Shown here one piece after another: positions 35,434 to 44,288 of a stretch of 64,000 nt of DNA. The notes below the pieces were generated by a model. It saw nothing but the letters and a program-made list of their open reading frames with translations, had not been told where the DNA came from and ran no database searches. The DNA comes from Desulfoferula sp040751985 (lineage in GTDB: Bacteria; Desulfobacterota; Desulfarculia; Desulfarculales; Desulfarculaceae), in NCBI GenBank assembly GCA_040751985.1, contig JBFMFU010000092.1, positions 49,458 through 113,457 of the forward strand, in the 5' to 3' direction. The translations under genes and the position numbers were made by a program. Within the stretch, counting starts at the first letter, position 1. Each line of letters begins with the position of its first letter.

Positions 35434-36180
35434 TCAGGGCAGGCTCAATATGCGCGGTCCGTCCTCAGTGATGGCCACCGTGTGCTCGAAATGAGCCGAA
35501 AGTTTACCGTCGGCCGTCACCGCCGTCCAGCCGTCGTCCAGTATCTCCACCGCGTAGTCCCCCGCGTTGACCATGGGCTCGATGGCCAGCACCATGCCCG
35601 GTTTGAGGGTCACGCCGCGCCCCGCGGCCCCGAAGTTGGGCACCTGGGGCTCCTCGTGCAGGTTGCGCCCGATGCCGTGGCCCACGAACTGGCGCACCAC
35701 CGAGAACCCCGCCCCCTCGGCCACCCTCTGCACCGCCGCCGAGACATCGCCCAGGCGGCGCTCGGCCCGGCACTGCTCAATGCCCGCGGCCAGGGCCGCC
35801 TCGGTGGCCTCCAGCAGGCGGCGGGCCGCCTCGCTTATCCGGCCCACAGCCACGGTGGTGGCGGCGTCGCCGTAAAATCCATCCAGCACCGCCCCGAAGT
35901 CCATGGACAATATGTCGCCCTCGGCCAGAGGCGTGGCGCTGGGGAAGCCGTGCACCACCTGCTCGTTGGGCGAGCAACACAGGCTGTAAGGGTAGCCGTG
36001 GTAGCCCTTGAACCCCGGCCGCGCGCCCAGGGAGCGGCAAAGCTCCTCGGCCATGGCGTCCAGCCGGATGGTGGCGATGCCTGGTCTCACCTCGGCCTTG
36101 ACCGCCTCCAGCACCCGGGCCACCACTCGGTTGGCCTCGCGCATGGCGTCCAGCTCGGCCGGGCTCTTGACCACGATCAT
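35434..36180 (-). CDS. map: Methionine aminopeptidase, type I
   Basis: 248 residues. The metal-binding residues are all visible: Asp in LSMDFGAVLDGFYGDAATTV (two aspartates), His in FVGHGIGRNLHEEP, and glutamates in MVLAIEPMV and VAITEDGP. Removes the initiator methionine from nascent proteins. It follows adk by 27 bases in the spc operon, the usual secY-adk-map order. Confidence 0.97.
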   Translation of the reverse strand: MIVVKSPAELDAMREANRVVARVLEAVKAEVRPGIATIRLDAMAEELCRSLGARPGFKGYHGYPYSLCCSPNEQVVHGFPSATPLAEGDILSMDFGAVLDGFYGDAATTVAVGRISEAARRLLEATEAALAAGIEQCRAERRLGDVSAAVQRVAEGAGFSVVRQFVGHGIGRNLHEEPQVPNFGAAGRGVTLKPGMVLAIEPMVNAGDYAVEILDDGWTAVTADGKLSAHFEHTVAITEDGPRILSLP

Positions 36181-36207
36181 GGGCTACCGCCCGCGTTGCT
36201 CCCGTTT

Positions 36208-36849
36208 CTAGCCCAGGACCGCCTTGATGCGCTCCTGGATATCGTTAATGCTGCCCACGCCGTCGATGGGCCGGAGCAGCCCCTTCTTCTGGTAGTAGTC
36301 GATGAGCGGGGCGGTCTGGTCGTTGTAGACCTTCAGCCGGTTGCTCACCGTGGCCTCGTTGTCGTCGTCGCGCTGATACAGCTCGCCGCCGCACTTGTCG
36401 CACTTGCCCTGGGCCTTGGGCGGGTCGAACATCACGTGGAAGCCCTGGCCGCAGGCCTTGCAGGTGCGCCGGCCGGTGAGGCGGCCCATCAGCTCGTCGT
36501 TGGCCACCTCGATGCTGATCACGTGGTCGATCTTCTTATTCATGCCGGCCAGCACCTTGTCCAGGGCCTCGGCCTGGGGCACCGTGCGCGGGAAGCCGTC
36601 GAGCATGAAGCCCTTGGCGCAGTCGGGCTCGGCGATGCGGTCCTTGGCCAGGCCGATCACCACCTGGTCGGGCACCAGCTGGCCGGCGTCCATGAACTTC
36701 TTGGCCTCCAGGCCCAGGGCGGTCTGGTTGCGCACCGCCGCGCGCAGCATGTCGCCGGTGGAGATCTGGGGAATGCCGTAGGCCTCGATGAGCATCTTGG
36801 CCTGGGTGCCCTTGCCCGCCCCCGGAGGGCCCAACAGAATCAGGTTCAT
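36208..36849 (-). CDS. adk: Adenylate kinase, zinc-LID form
   Basis: 213 residues with P-loop GPPGAGKGTQ at the N terminus and the DGFPRTVPQAEAL AMP-binding segment. The LID domain has CKAC and CDKC pairs around residues 130-153, so it binds a structural zinc, unlike the E. coli enzyme. It catalyses ATP + AMP = 2 ADP. Located between secY and map. Confidence 0.97.
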   Translation of the reverse strand: MNLILLGPPGAGKGTQAKMLIEAYGIPQISTGDMLRAAVRNQTALGLEAKKFMDAGQLVPDQVVIGLAKDRIAEPDCAKGFMLDGFPRTVPQAEALDKVLAGMNKKIDHVISIEVANDELMGRLTGRRTCKACGQGFHVMFDPPKAQGKCDKCGGELYQRDDDNEATVSNRLKVYNDQTAPLIDYYQKKGLLRPIDGVGSINDIQERIKAVLG

Positions 36850-36921
36850 CGCTCAGCTCCCTGTCTTGCTCCTAAAATCCGCGCCCAGGTCTTCTCCAGC
36901 CGGAGAAGCCCCCCAAGCTCC

Positions 36922-38229
36922 CTACCTGCCGCGCACCATGCCCTTTTTCATGAAGCCTTCGTAGTGGCGCTGCAGCAGGTGGCTTTCGATCTGGGCCATG
37001 GTGTCCATGGCCACGCCCACCACGATCAACAGGGCCGTGCCGCCGAAGTAGAAGGGCACGTTGAACTGGCTGATCAGGATGGTGGGCAACACGCACACCG
37101 CGCTGACGTACACCGCGCCGCCCAGAGTGATGCGGGTCAGCACGCGGTCGATGTAGTCGGCGGTGCGCTTGCCGGGCCGGATGCCCGGGATGAAGCCGCC
37201 GAACTTCTTCATGTTGTCGGCCACGTCCTCGGGGTTGAAGGTCACGGCCGTGTAGAAGTAGCAGAAGAAGAAGATCAGGATCACGTACAGCAGGCTGTAC
37301 ATCCACCCGCCCGGAGTCATGGCCTGGGCCGCCTTCTGCACCCAGTCGATCTGGATGAACTGGGCGATGGTAGCCGGGAACATGATAATGGAGCTGGCGA
37401 AGATAGGCGGGATGACGCCCGAGGTGTTTATCTTCAGCGGCAGGTGGGTGGTCTGCCCGCCGTACATGCGCCGGCCCACCACCCGCTTGGCGTACTGCAC
37501 CGGTAGCCTCCGCTGCCCCTGCTCCACGAAGCAGATCACCGCGATCACCACCACCATCATGATCACCAGCAGGGCCAGCATGAAGATGCTCATCTCGCCC
37601 AGGTTCACCATCTGGAAAGTGCTGTAGATGGCGCTGGGCATGCGGGCCACGATGCCGGCGAAGATGATCAGGCTGATGCCGTTGCCGATGCCCCGCTCGG
37701 TGATCTGCTCCCCCAGCCACATGATGAAGGCGGTGCCCGCGGCCAGGGTGATCATGGTCATCAGCCGGAAGGCCCAGCCCGGGTTGGGCACCACCATGGC
37801 GCCGCCGGGGCTCTGCATGGACTCCAGGCCGATGGCGATGCCCAGGCCCTGCACCAGGGCCAGCACCACGGTGCCGTAGCGGGCGTACTGGGTGATCTTC
37901 TTGCGGCCCTCCTGGCCCTCTTTCTTCAGCTGGGCCAGGTGGGGGATGACCACCGTCAGCAGCTCCAGGATGATGCTGGCGCTGATGTAGGGCATGATGC
38001 CCAGGGCGAAGATGCTCATGCGCTCCAGGGCGCCGCCGCTGAACATGTCGAACAGGCCCAGCAGGGTGCCCTGGTAGCGGGCGAAGAAGGCGGCTAGAGC
38101 GTCGGAGTTGATGCCGGGCGTGGGGATGGCGCAGCCCACCCGGTACACGGCCAGCATGGTCAGGGTAAAGAATATCCGGCGCTTCAGCTCCGGAATCTTG
38201 AGCATATTGCCGACGCCCGCCACCGCCAC
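36922..38229 (-). CDS. secY: Preprotein translocase subunit SecY
   Basis: 435 residues with ten predicted transmembrane helices. IPELKRRIFFTLTMLAVYRV leads into helix 1, and the cytosolic loop between helices 8 and 9 that contacts SecA carries GGFIPGIRPGKRTADYI. Forms the protein-conducting channel with SecE and SecG. The GTG at 38229 is used because GGAG lies ten bases before it and the resulting N terminus matches relatives; an ATG eight codons later is possible. One base separates it from the rplO stop. Confidence 0.96.
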   Translation of the reverse strand: MAVAGVGNMLKIPELKRRIFFTLTMLAVYRVGCAIPTPGINSDALAAFFARYQGTLLGLFDMFSGGALERMSIFALGIMPYISASIILELLTVVIPHLAQLKKEGQEGRKKITQYARYGTVVLALVQGLGIAIGLESMQSPGGAMVVPNPGWAFRLMTMITLAAGTAFIMWLGEQITERGIGNGISLIIFAGIVARMPSAIYSTFQMVNLGEMSIFMLALLVIMMVVVIAVICFVEQGQRRLPVQYAKRVVGRRMYGGQTTHLPLKINTSGVIPPIFASSIIMFPATIAQFIQIDWVQKAAQAMTPGGWMYSLLYVILIFFFCYFYTAVTFNPEDVADNMKKFGGFIPGIRPGKRTADYIDRVLTRITLGGAVYVSAVCVLPTILISQFNVPFYFGGTALLIVVGVAMDTMAQIESHLLQRHYEGFMKKGMVRGR

Positions 38230-38230
38230 C

Positions 38231-38671
38231 TTACACCAGCTCCACAGTCCCGCCGGCGGCCTCGATTTTGGCCTTGGCGCCGGCGCTAATGCGGTCCACC
38301 TTGACGGTCAGGGCCACCTTGAGCTCGCCCTGGCCCAACAGCTTGATGGCGTCAAAGGCGCCCTTGATCAGCCCGGCCTCGGCCAGGGCCTGGGCGTCCA
38401 CCACGCTGCCGGCCGCAAACCCGTTCAGGTCCCTGAGGTTCACCTCCGCCACCTTGGCCGCGAACTTGTTGTAGAAGCCGCGCTTGGGCAGACGGCGCTG
38501 CAGGGGCATCTGGCCGCCCTCGAAACCGGGGGCGGCGCCGCCGCCGCTGCGCGAGTTCTGACCCTTGTGGCCCTTGCCGGCGGTGCCGCCGGTGCCCGAG
38601 CCCTGCCCGCGGCCGATGCGCTTGCGGTTCCTGCGCGAGCCGGGCGCTGGTTGCAGTTCGTTCAGCTTCAT
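38231..38671 (-). CDS. rplO: 50S ribosomal protein L15
   Basis: 146 residues, with MKLNELQPAPGSRRNRKRIG and the glycine-rich RGQGSGTGGTAGKGHKGQNS typical of L15. Directly upstream of secY in the spc operon. Confidence 0.97.
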   Translation of the reverse strand: MKLNELQPAPGSRRNRKRIGRGQGSGTGGTAGKGHKGQNSRSGGGAAPGFEGGQMPLQRRLPKRGFYNKFAAKVAEVNLRDLNGFAAGSVVDAQALAEAGLIKGAFDAIKLLGQGELKVALTVKVDRISAGAKAKIEAAGGTVELV

Positions 38672-38679
38672 GCCAGCAC

Positions 38680-38880
38680 CTAATCCTCGTCCGGCAGCAC
38701 CTGCACCAGATGCTCCACCTTCTTGACCATGCCCCGGATGGCCGGGGTGTCATTGAGGGTCACGACCTTGTTCATTCTGGTCAGCCCCAGGCCCCGCAGG
38801 GTCTGCCGGTGCCGGGGCAGGTGGCCGTAGCCGCTCTTGACCAGCTTTACGCGAAAGGTATTTGCCTTGCCCTGTGCCAT
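38680..38880 (-). CDS. rpmD: 50S ribosomal protein L30
   Basis: 66 residues including FRVKLVKSGYGHLPRHRQTLRGLGL and the conserved VVTLNDTPAIRGMVKKVEHLV. Between rpsE and rplO. The acidic C-terminal end (VLPDED) is a minor difference from the family. Confidence 0.96.
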   Translation of the reverse strand: MAQGKANTFRVKLVKSGYGHLPRHRQTLRGLGLTRMNKVVTLNDTPAIRGMVKKVEHLVQVLPDED

Positions 38881-38914
38881 GACGCAACCTTGCTCCCGAG
38901 AGCCCGCGGGCCCT

Positions 38915-39433
38915 CTAGGAGACCAGCTCCTTGACCGCCATGCCCCGCTGCTTGGCCACTTCGTCCACGCTCTTGAGGCGCCGCAGCCCCTCCAGGGTGG
39001 CCTTGATGGCGTTGTGCGGGTTGTGGGTGCCCAGGACCTTGGTGAGAATGTCGGTGAAACCCGCCGCCTCCAGCACCGCGCGCACCGCGCCGCCGGCGAT
39101 GACGCCGGTGCCCGGACGGGCGGGCTTTAGGAGCACGCGGCCGGCGCCGAACTCGCCCACCACCTCGTGGGGAATGGTGCCGTCGATCAGAGGCACGGGC
39201 TTCATGTCCCGCTTGGCCTTTTCCACGCCCTTGCGGATGGCCTCGGGCACCTCGTTGGCCTTGCCCAGGCCGAAGCCCACGCTGCCCTGGCCGTCGCCGA
39301 CCACCACCACCGCGGCGAAGGAAAAGCGGCGCCCGCCCTTGACCACCTTGGCCACGCGGTTGATGTGCACCACCTTGTCTATGAGCTGAAGCTCATCCTC
39401 GCCAAAGTCTCTTCTTCTGCGTCTATCCAGCAA
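38915..39433 (-). CDS. rpsE: 30S ribosomal protein S5
   Basis: 172 residues with the double-stranded RNA-binding segment VVHINRVAKVVKGGRRFSF and RPARPGTGVIAGGAVRAVLE. Contributes to translational accuracy and mRNA unwinding at the entry site. Precedes rpmD in the spc operon. Confidence 0.97.
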   Translation of the reverse strand: MLDRRRRRDFGEDELQLIDKVVHINRVAKVVKGGRRFSFAAVVVVGDGQGSVGFGLGKANEVPEAIRKGVEKAKRDMKPVPLIDGTIPHEVVGEFGAGRVLLKPARPGTGVIAGGAVRAVLEAAGFTDILTKVLGTHNPHNAIKATLEGLRRLKSVDEVAKQRGMAVKELVS

Positions 39434-39450
39434 GGCCTTTTCCTTCTTGC

Positions 39451-39819
39451 TTAGAATTCTAGGCCCTCTTCGCGGGCCGCCTCGGCCAGGGCCTTAACCC
39501 GGCCGTGATACAAAAAGCCGTTGCGGTCGAAGACCACCTGCTTGATGCCCTTGGTCTTGGCCCGCTGGGCGATGACCTTGCCCACCTCTTTGGCGGCGGC
39601 CACATTGCCCTTGTGCCCCGGCAGCGCCCTGATCTCCTGACTGCGGCTGCTGGCCTCGACCAGGGTCGCGCCCGCGCCGTCGTCGATGATCTGGGCGTAG
39701 ATGTTGTTCAACGAGCGGTAGACGCACAGCCGGGGCCGCTGGGCGGTGCCGCGCACCTTCTGGCGCACCCGGACCTGGCGCTTTTGCCAGGCCAGCTTGC
39801 TCTTGGTGGTCTTGCCCAT
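39451..39819 (-). CDS. rplR: 50S ribosomal protein L18
   Basis: 122 residues, with RLCVYRSLNNIYAQIIDD and VVFDRNGFLYHGRVKALAEAAR, the standard 5S rRNA-binding protein. Sits between rplF and rpsE. Confidence 0.97.
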   Translation of the reverse strand: MGKTTKSKLAWQKRQVRVRQKVRGTAQRPRLCVYRSLNNIYAQIIDDGAGATLVEASSRSQEIRALPGHKGNVAAAKEVGKVIAQRAKTKGIKQVVFDRNGFLYHGRVKALAEAAREEGLEF

Positions 39820-39834
39820 AGCAAAAAACCCCTA

Positions 39835-40374
39835 TTACTTAACGCCGGCCTTGCCCACCTTGCGGCGGATGGTCTCTTCGGCGTATTTGATGCCCTTGCC
39901 CTTGTACGGCTCCGGGGGCCGGAAGGCCCGGATGGTGGCCGCGGTCTGCCCCAGCAGCTCGTTGTCGATGCCGGTGAGGGTGATGACCGTGTTCTTCTCC
40001 ACCGCGGCGCTCACGCCCTCGGGCAGCGGAAACTCCACCGGATGGGAGAAGCCCAGGGTCAGCTTGAGCGCCTTGCCGGTGGCCTCGGCGCGGTAGCCCA
40101 CGCCGTTGATCTCCAGCACCCGCTTAAAGCCCTGGCTGACGCCCGTAACCATGTTCCGGAGCAGGGTCCGGTACAGGCCCCACATGCCGCGGGCCTTAAG
40201 TGAGTCGTCCAGGGGCTTGACCACGATCTGGCCGTTCTCCAGCGTCACCGACACCAGGGGGTTGATGTCGCGCTGCAGGCTGCCCTTGGGGCCCTTGATA
40301 CGCAGTTGTTGTCCGTCGATCTTGACCTCCACGCCGGAGGGCAGCTTGACGGGCAATTTTCCTACACGAGACAT
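39835..40374 (-). CDS. rplF: 50S ribosomal protein L6
   Basis: 179 residues, with MSRVGKLPVKLPSGVEVKID at the start and the C-terminal signature PEPYKGKGIKYAEETIRRK. Binds near the base of the L7/L12 stalk and the sarcin-ricin loop. Confidence 0.97.
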   Translation of the reverse strand: MSRVGKLPVKLPSGVEVKIDGQQLRIKGPKGSLQRDINPLVSVTLENGQIVVKPLDDSLKARGMWGLYRTLLRNMVTGVSQGFKRVLEINGVGYRAEATGKALKLTLGFSHPVEFPLPEGVSAAVEKNTVITLTGIDNELLGQTAATIRAFRPPEPYKGKGIKYAEETIRRKVGKAGVK

Positions 40375-40392
40375 GTTGAACGCTCCCGGCCC

Positions 40393-40788
40393 CTACCACA
40401 CCGCGCAGAGGACCTCGCCACCCACCTTCTGCTTGCGGGCGGTGCTGTCGCTGACGACCCCCTGGGGGGTGGATAGAATGCTTATGCCCAGGCCGCTGCG
40501 CACCTTGGGGATGTCCTGGTGCCCCACGTACACCCGGCGGCTGGGTTTGCTGACCCGCTGAATGCCTTCGATCACCGACCGGCCGGAGATATACTTCAGC
40601 GTCAGGCGCAGCACCCCCTGCTTGTCGTCGGGGGTGACCTCCAGGTCGGTGATGTAGCCCTCGTCCCTCAGCACCTTGGCCACGGCCACCTTCAAGGCCG
40701 AGGAGGGGATGTCCACCTGGTCGTGCCGGGCCAGCAGGGCGTTGCGCAGGCGGGTGAGCATATCGGCCATGGGATCTTGCATGGACAT
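40393..40788 (-). CDS. rpsH: 30S ribosomal protein S8
   Basis: 131 residues, with DPMADMLTRLRNALLARHDQ and the C-terminal GLGISILSTPQGVVSDSTAR. Central-domain 16S rRNA binder and, in E. coli, the repressor of the spc operon. Confidence 0.97.
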   Translation of the reverse strand: MSMQDPMADMLTRLRNALLARHDQVDIPSSALKVAVAKVLRDEGYITDLEVTPDDKQGVLRLTLKYISGRSVIEGIQRVSKPSRRVYVGHQDIPKVRSGLGISILSTPQGVVSDSTARKQKVGGEVLCAVW

Positions 40789-40798
40789 GGCTACCCTC

Positions 40799-40984
40799 CT
40801 ACCAGCTCGACTTGATCACGCCGGGTATCTCGCCCCGCAAGGACATGTTGCGGAAGCAGATGCGGCAGATGCCAAACTTGCGAATAAAGGCCCGCGGCCG
40901 CCCGCAGATGGGGCAACGGTTGTAGGCGCGCACCTTGAACTTGGGCGCCTGGCGTGCCTTGTTTCTCAGAGCCTTCTTGGCCAA
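40799..40984 (-). CDS. rpsN: 30S ribosomal protein S14, zinc-binding (type Z)
   Basis: A 61-residue short S14 with the zinc motif C-P-I-C ... C-R-I-C (CPICGRPRAFIRKFGICRIC). This is the short C+ form; the long C- form of about 100 residues is not seen in the window. Between rplE and rpsH. Confidence 0.97.
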   Translation of the reverse strand: MAKKALRNKARQAPKFKVRAYNRCPICGRPRAFIRKFGICRICFRNMSLRGEIPGVIKSSW

Positions 40985-41005
40985 CTTTGCTTGCCTCCCG
41001 CTTCC

Positions 41006-41554
41006 TTACGCCCTAAAGGGCATGCCCAGCAACCGAAGCAGGGCGCGGCCCTCTTCGTCGGTCTTGGCCGTGGTGACGATGGTTATGTTCATCCCCTTGA
41101 CCTTGTCGATCTTGTCGTACTCGATCTCCGGGAAGATGATGTGCTCCTTGATGCCCAGGGTGTAGTTGCCCCGCCCGTCGAAGGCCTTGCTGCTCACGCC
41201 GCGGAAGTCGCGCACGCGGGGCAGGGCAATGTGCATCAGCTTGTCCAGGAAGTACCACATGCGCTCGGCGCGCAGGATCACCGAGGTACCCACCGGCATG
41301 CCTTCCCGGAGCTTGAAGGAGGCGATGGAGCGCTTGGCCCGGTTGATCAGGGCCTTCTGCCCCGCGATCTGGGTCAGCTCGTCGCGGGCGTTCTCCAGCA
41401 CCTTTATGTTCTGGATGGCCTCGCCCACGCCCATGTTGAGCACCGTCTTGACCAGGCGGGGCACCTGCATGGGGTTGGCGTAGCTGAACTCCTCCATAAG
41501 CTGGGGCACGCACTCTTTTTCGTAAAACTCTAACAGTCTGGGTTTCTCGCTCAT
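41006..41554 (-). CDS. rplE: 50S ribosomal protein L5
   Basis: 182 residues, with MQVPRLVKTVLNMGVGEA and MWYFLDKLMHIALPRVRDFRG typical of L5, a 5S rRNA-binding protein that contacts S13 across the subunit bridge. Confidence 0.97.
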   Translation of the reverse strand: MSEKPRLLEFYEKECVPQLMEEFSYANPMQVPRLVKTVLNMGVGEAIQNIKVLENARDELTQIAGQKALINRAKRSIASFKLREGMPVGTSVILRAERMWYFLDKLMHIALPRVRDFRGVSSKAFDGRGNYTLGIKEHIIFPEIEYDKIDKVKGMNITIVTTAKTDEEGRALLRLLGMPFRA

Positions 41555-41625
41555 TTTCTCTCCACCTGTTGAAGCCAGTCGCCGCCGGCTCGTCCCAGGG
41601 GCCGGGCGGACGCCGATGCGCCGCC

Positions 41626-41949
41626 TCAGCTATCCATGAACTCTTCGCACTTTTTGCAGAACCGGGCGCTCTTGCCCTCGCCCAGCGGCCGCCGCGCCAC
41701 CCGCACCGGCTCGTTGCACTTGGGGCACAGCAGCATCAGATTGCTCAGGCTCAGGGCGCCTTCTTTTTCCACCACCCCGCCCTGGTTGCCCTTGGTGGGC
41801 CGGGAGTGGCGCTTGACCAGGTTCACCTTCTCCACGATGGCCCGGCCCTTGGCGGGGTCCACCTTGAGGACCTTGCCCACCTTGCCTTTTTCCTTGCCGG
41901 TGGTCACCAGGACCCGGTCGTCCTTGCGTATGTTGAGCTTGGTCTTCAT
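41626..41949 (-). CDS. rplX: 50S ribosomal protein L24 with zinc-type cysteine pairs
   Basis: 107 residues. The KOW region DRVLVTTGKEKGKVGKVLKV and the VNLVKRHSRPTKGNQGGVVE segment identify L24. The C-terminal part has CPKC and CKKC pairs, consistent with a zinc site. The ATG at 41947-41949 was chosen from homology; a much longer open frame upstream (to 42450) is only the shadow of rplN. Confidence 0.96.
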   Translation of the reverse strand: MKTKLNIRKDDRVLVTTGKEKGKVGKVLKVDPAKGRAIVEKVNLVKRHSRPTKGNQGGVVEKEGALSLSNLMLLCPKCNEPVRVARRPLGEGKSARFCKKCEEFMDS

Positions 41950-41957
41950 GGCTTCAC

Positions 41958-42326
41958 CTACAACACCTCGGGGGCCAGGGAGACGATCTTCATGAAGTTC
42001 TTGGCCCGAAGCTCGCGGGCCACCGGTCCGAAGATGCGGGTGCCGATGGGCTCGCTGGCCTGGTTGATCAGCACCGCCGAGTTGTCGTCGAACTTGATGT
42101 AGGTTCCGTCCGGGCGCGGCACCTCTTTGGTGGTGCGCACCACCACGGCCTTCATCACGTCGCCCTTCTTCACCTTGCTGTTGGGCAAGGCCTCCTTGAC
42201 CGATACCACGATGATGTCGCCCAGGGAGGCGTAGCGGCGCTTGGAACCGCCCAACACCTTTATACAGTACAGTCTCTTGGCGCCCGAGTTGTCGGCGGCC
42301 AGGAGGTTGGTCTCCGGCTGGATCAT
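41958..42326 (-). CDS. rplN: 50S ribosomal protein L14
   Basis: 122 residues, with MIQPETNLLAADNSGAKRLY and the DNSAVLINQASEPIGTRIFG core of L14. Contacts S12 and 16S rRNA at an intersubunit bridge. Confidence 0.97.
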   Translation of the reverse strand: MIQPETNLLAADNSGAKRLYCIKVLGGSKRRYASLGDIIVVSVKEALPNSKVKKGDVMKAVVVRTTKEVPRPDGTYIKFDDNSAVLINQASEPIGTRIFGPVARELRAKNFMKIVSLAPEVL

Positions 42327-42353
42327 GGCTCGCTGCTCCTTGCTCCAGGCCCC

Positions 42354-42617
42354 TTAGGCCACCCGCTCCAACACCTTGCTGACCCGCCAGCGCTTGCGCC
42401 GGCTCAGCGGCCGGCTCTGGCGGATGAGCACCGTGTCGCCCACGTGGCAATCGTTGCGCTCGTCGTGAGCCATGAACTTGGCCCGGCGCCGCACGTACTT
42501 CTTGTACACGGGGTGCTTGATCAGGCGCTCTACCTGCACCACCACCGTCTTGTCCATCTTGTCGCTGACCACCACGCCGGTCAGGTCTTTTACGTTTCCG
42601 CGCTCTTTGTTGGCCAT
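42354..42617 (-). CDS. rpsQ: 30S ribosomal protein S17
   Basis: 87 residues, with the OB-fold signature GVVVSDKMDKTVVVQVERL and the conserved DTVLIRQSRPLSRRKRW. Early 16S rRNA 5' domain binder. Confidence 0.97.
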   Translation of the reverse strand: MANKERGNVKDLTGVVVSDKMDKTVVVQVERLIKHPVYKKYVRRRAKFMAHDERNDCHVGDTVLIRQSRPLSRRKRWRVSKVLERVA

Positions 42618-42628
42618 GTGACCCTTAC

Positions 42629-42832
42629 CTAACTGCCGGCGGAGGCCGCGGCCTGCTCGTTGAGCAGGGTAAGCACCCGGGCGATGTCCTTTCTGGTTTC
42701 GCGGACGCGCATGGGGTTTTCCAGCTGGCCGGTGGCGTTCTGGAACTTCAGGTTGAACAGCTCCTGGCGCAGCGCGGCCAGCTTCTGGGCCAGCTCCTCG
42801 GGGGAAAGATCTCTAAGCTCGGCGGCCTTCAT
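42629..42832 (-). CDS. rpmC: 50S ribosomal protein L29
   Basis: 67 residues, with ELRDLSPEELAQKLAALRQEL and ETRKDIARVLTLLNE. The ATG at 42830-42832 was set by homology, as the frame is open further upstream within rplP. Four bases separate it from rplP. Confidence 0.96.
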   Translation of the reverse strand: MKAAELRDLSPEELAQKLAALRQELFNLKFQNATGQLENPMRVRETRKDIARVLTLLNEQAAASAGS

Positions 42833-42836
42833 GGGC

Positions 42837-43244
42837 TCAGCTCCTCTCCACCAGCCGGCAGCGGAAGGGCAGCTTGTGGCTGGCCAGGCGCAGGGCCTCC
42901 ATGGCCACCTCGCGGCCCACCCCATCCACCTCGTAGATCATGCGGCCGGGCTTGACCACAGCCACCCAGCCCTCGGGAGCGCCCTTGCCTTTGCCCATGC
43001 GGGTCTCGGCCGGCTTCTTGGTGAAGGGCTTGTCCGGGAATACCCGGATGAACACCTGCCCGCCGCGCTTGATGTGGCGGGTAATGGCGATGCGCCCGGC
43101 CTCGATCTGGTGATTGCTCATCCAGCCCGCGCCCAGGGCCTGCAGGCCGAACTGCCCGAAGGTTATGGTGGTGCCCCGGGTGGCCTTGCCGCGCATGCGG
43201 CCCTTGCGCACCTTGCGATGTTTTACTCTTTTGGGTGCCAGCAT
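42837..43244 (-). CDS. rplP: 50S ribosomal protein L16
   Basis: 135 residues, with MLAPKRVKHRKVRKGRMRG and RGGQVFIRVFPDKPFTKKPAE, the usual L16 motifs near the peptidyl transferase centre. Confidence 0.97.
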   Translation of the reverse strand: MLAPKRVKHRKVRKGRMRGKATRGTTITFGQFGLQALGAGWMSNHQIEAGRIAITRHIKRGGQVFIRVFPDKPFTKKPAETRMGKGKGAPEGWVAVVKPGRMIYEVDGVGREVAMEALRLASHKLPFRCRLVERS

Positions 43245-43284
43245 GGCTCTTACGCCTTCTCGCCTAACTAGTCAGCGGCCCTGA

Positions 43285-43935
43285 TCAGGCCGTCGCCTCC
43301 GGCCGGGACTCGTCCAGAATCTCGCCCTTGAAAATAAGCACCTGCACGCCGATGATGCCGTAGGTGGTCTTGGCCTCGGCGAAGCCCACGTCGATGTCCG
43401 CGCGCAGGGTGTGCAGGGGCACGCGGCCCTCGCGGTACCACTCCCGGCGGGCCATCTCGGCGCCGCCCAGGCGGCCGGCGCACTGGATGCGGATGCCCTG
43501 GGCGCCGAACTTCATGGCGCTGCCCACCGCCCGCTTCATGGCCCGGCGGAAGGCGATGCGCCGCAGCAGCTGGCCGGCCACGTTCTCGGCCACCAGCTGG
43601 GCGTCCACCTCGGGCTTGCGCACCTCGTGGATGTCCAGCATCACGTCGCGCTTGATCAGCTTCTCCAGCTCCTTCTTGACCGACTCGATCTCGGCGCCCT
43701 TTTTGCCGATCACGATGCCCGGCCGCGCGGTGTGGATGCGGATCTTGGCCTTGTCCGCCGCCCGCTCCATCTCCACCTTGGCGATGCCGGCGTGAGCCAG
43801 CTTCTCCTTGATGAACTGGCGGATGCGGTAGTCCTCGTGGACCAGCGCCGCGTAATCCTTGCTCGCGAACCAGACGGAATCCCAGGTGCGGTTAATCCCC
43901 AGCCTGAATCCCACCGGATGTACCTTCTGACCCAA
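43285..43935 (-). CDS. rpsC: 30S ribosomal protein S3
   Basis: 216 residues with the KH domain segment RPGIVIGKKGAEIESVKKEL and the C-terminal domain GRLGGAEMARREWYREGRVP. Part of the mRNA entry channel. Confidence 0.97.
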   Translation of the reverse strand: MGQKVHPVGFRLGINRTWDSVWFASKDYAALVHEDYRIRQFIKEKLAHAGIAKVEMERAADKAKIRIHTARPGIVIGKKGAEIESVKKELEKLIKRDVMLDIHEVRKPEVDAQLVAENVAGQLLRRIAFRRAMKRAVGSAMKFGAQGIRIQCAGRLGGAEMARREWYREGRVPLHTLRADIDVGFAEAKTTYGIIGVQVLIFKGEILDESRPEATA

Positions 43936-43950
43936 AGCCCCTCTCCTTGC

Positions 43951-44283
43951 CTAACGCTCGTCCACCACAACCGTGATGTGCGCGGTGCGCTTGCGGATTA
44001 CGTAAGCCCGGCCCATGGCCCGCGCCCGCCAACGCTTGAGTGTGGGGCCGCCGTCCACGAAGGCCGCCTTGACGTAGAGCTTGTCCACGTCCACCTCCGG
44101 CCGCTGGGAGGCGTTGGCCACCGCCGAGTTGAGCACCTTGGTCAACAGGCGGGCCGCCTTCTTGGGCGTGAACCGCAGCCGGTTCAGGGCCTCGCCCACC
44201 TTCATGCCCCGGACCGCGTCGGCCACCAGGCGGGCCTTGCGGGGGGAGATGCGAATAAATTTGGCCTTGGCCACCGCTTCCAT
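43951..44283 (-). CDS. rplV: 50S ribosomal protein L22
   Basis: 110 residues, with IRISPRKARLVADAVRGMKV and the C-terminal hairpin sequence RWRARAMGRAYVIRKRTAHI that lines the exit tunnel. Confidence 0.97.
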   Translation of the reverse strand: MEAVAKAKFIRISPRKARLVADAVRGMKVGEALNRLRFTPKKAARLLTKVLNSAVANASQRPEVDVDKLYVKAAFVDGGPTLKRWRARAMGRAYVIRKRTAHITVVVDER

Positions 44284-44288
44284 GGGCC

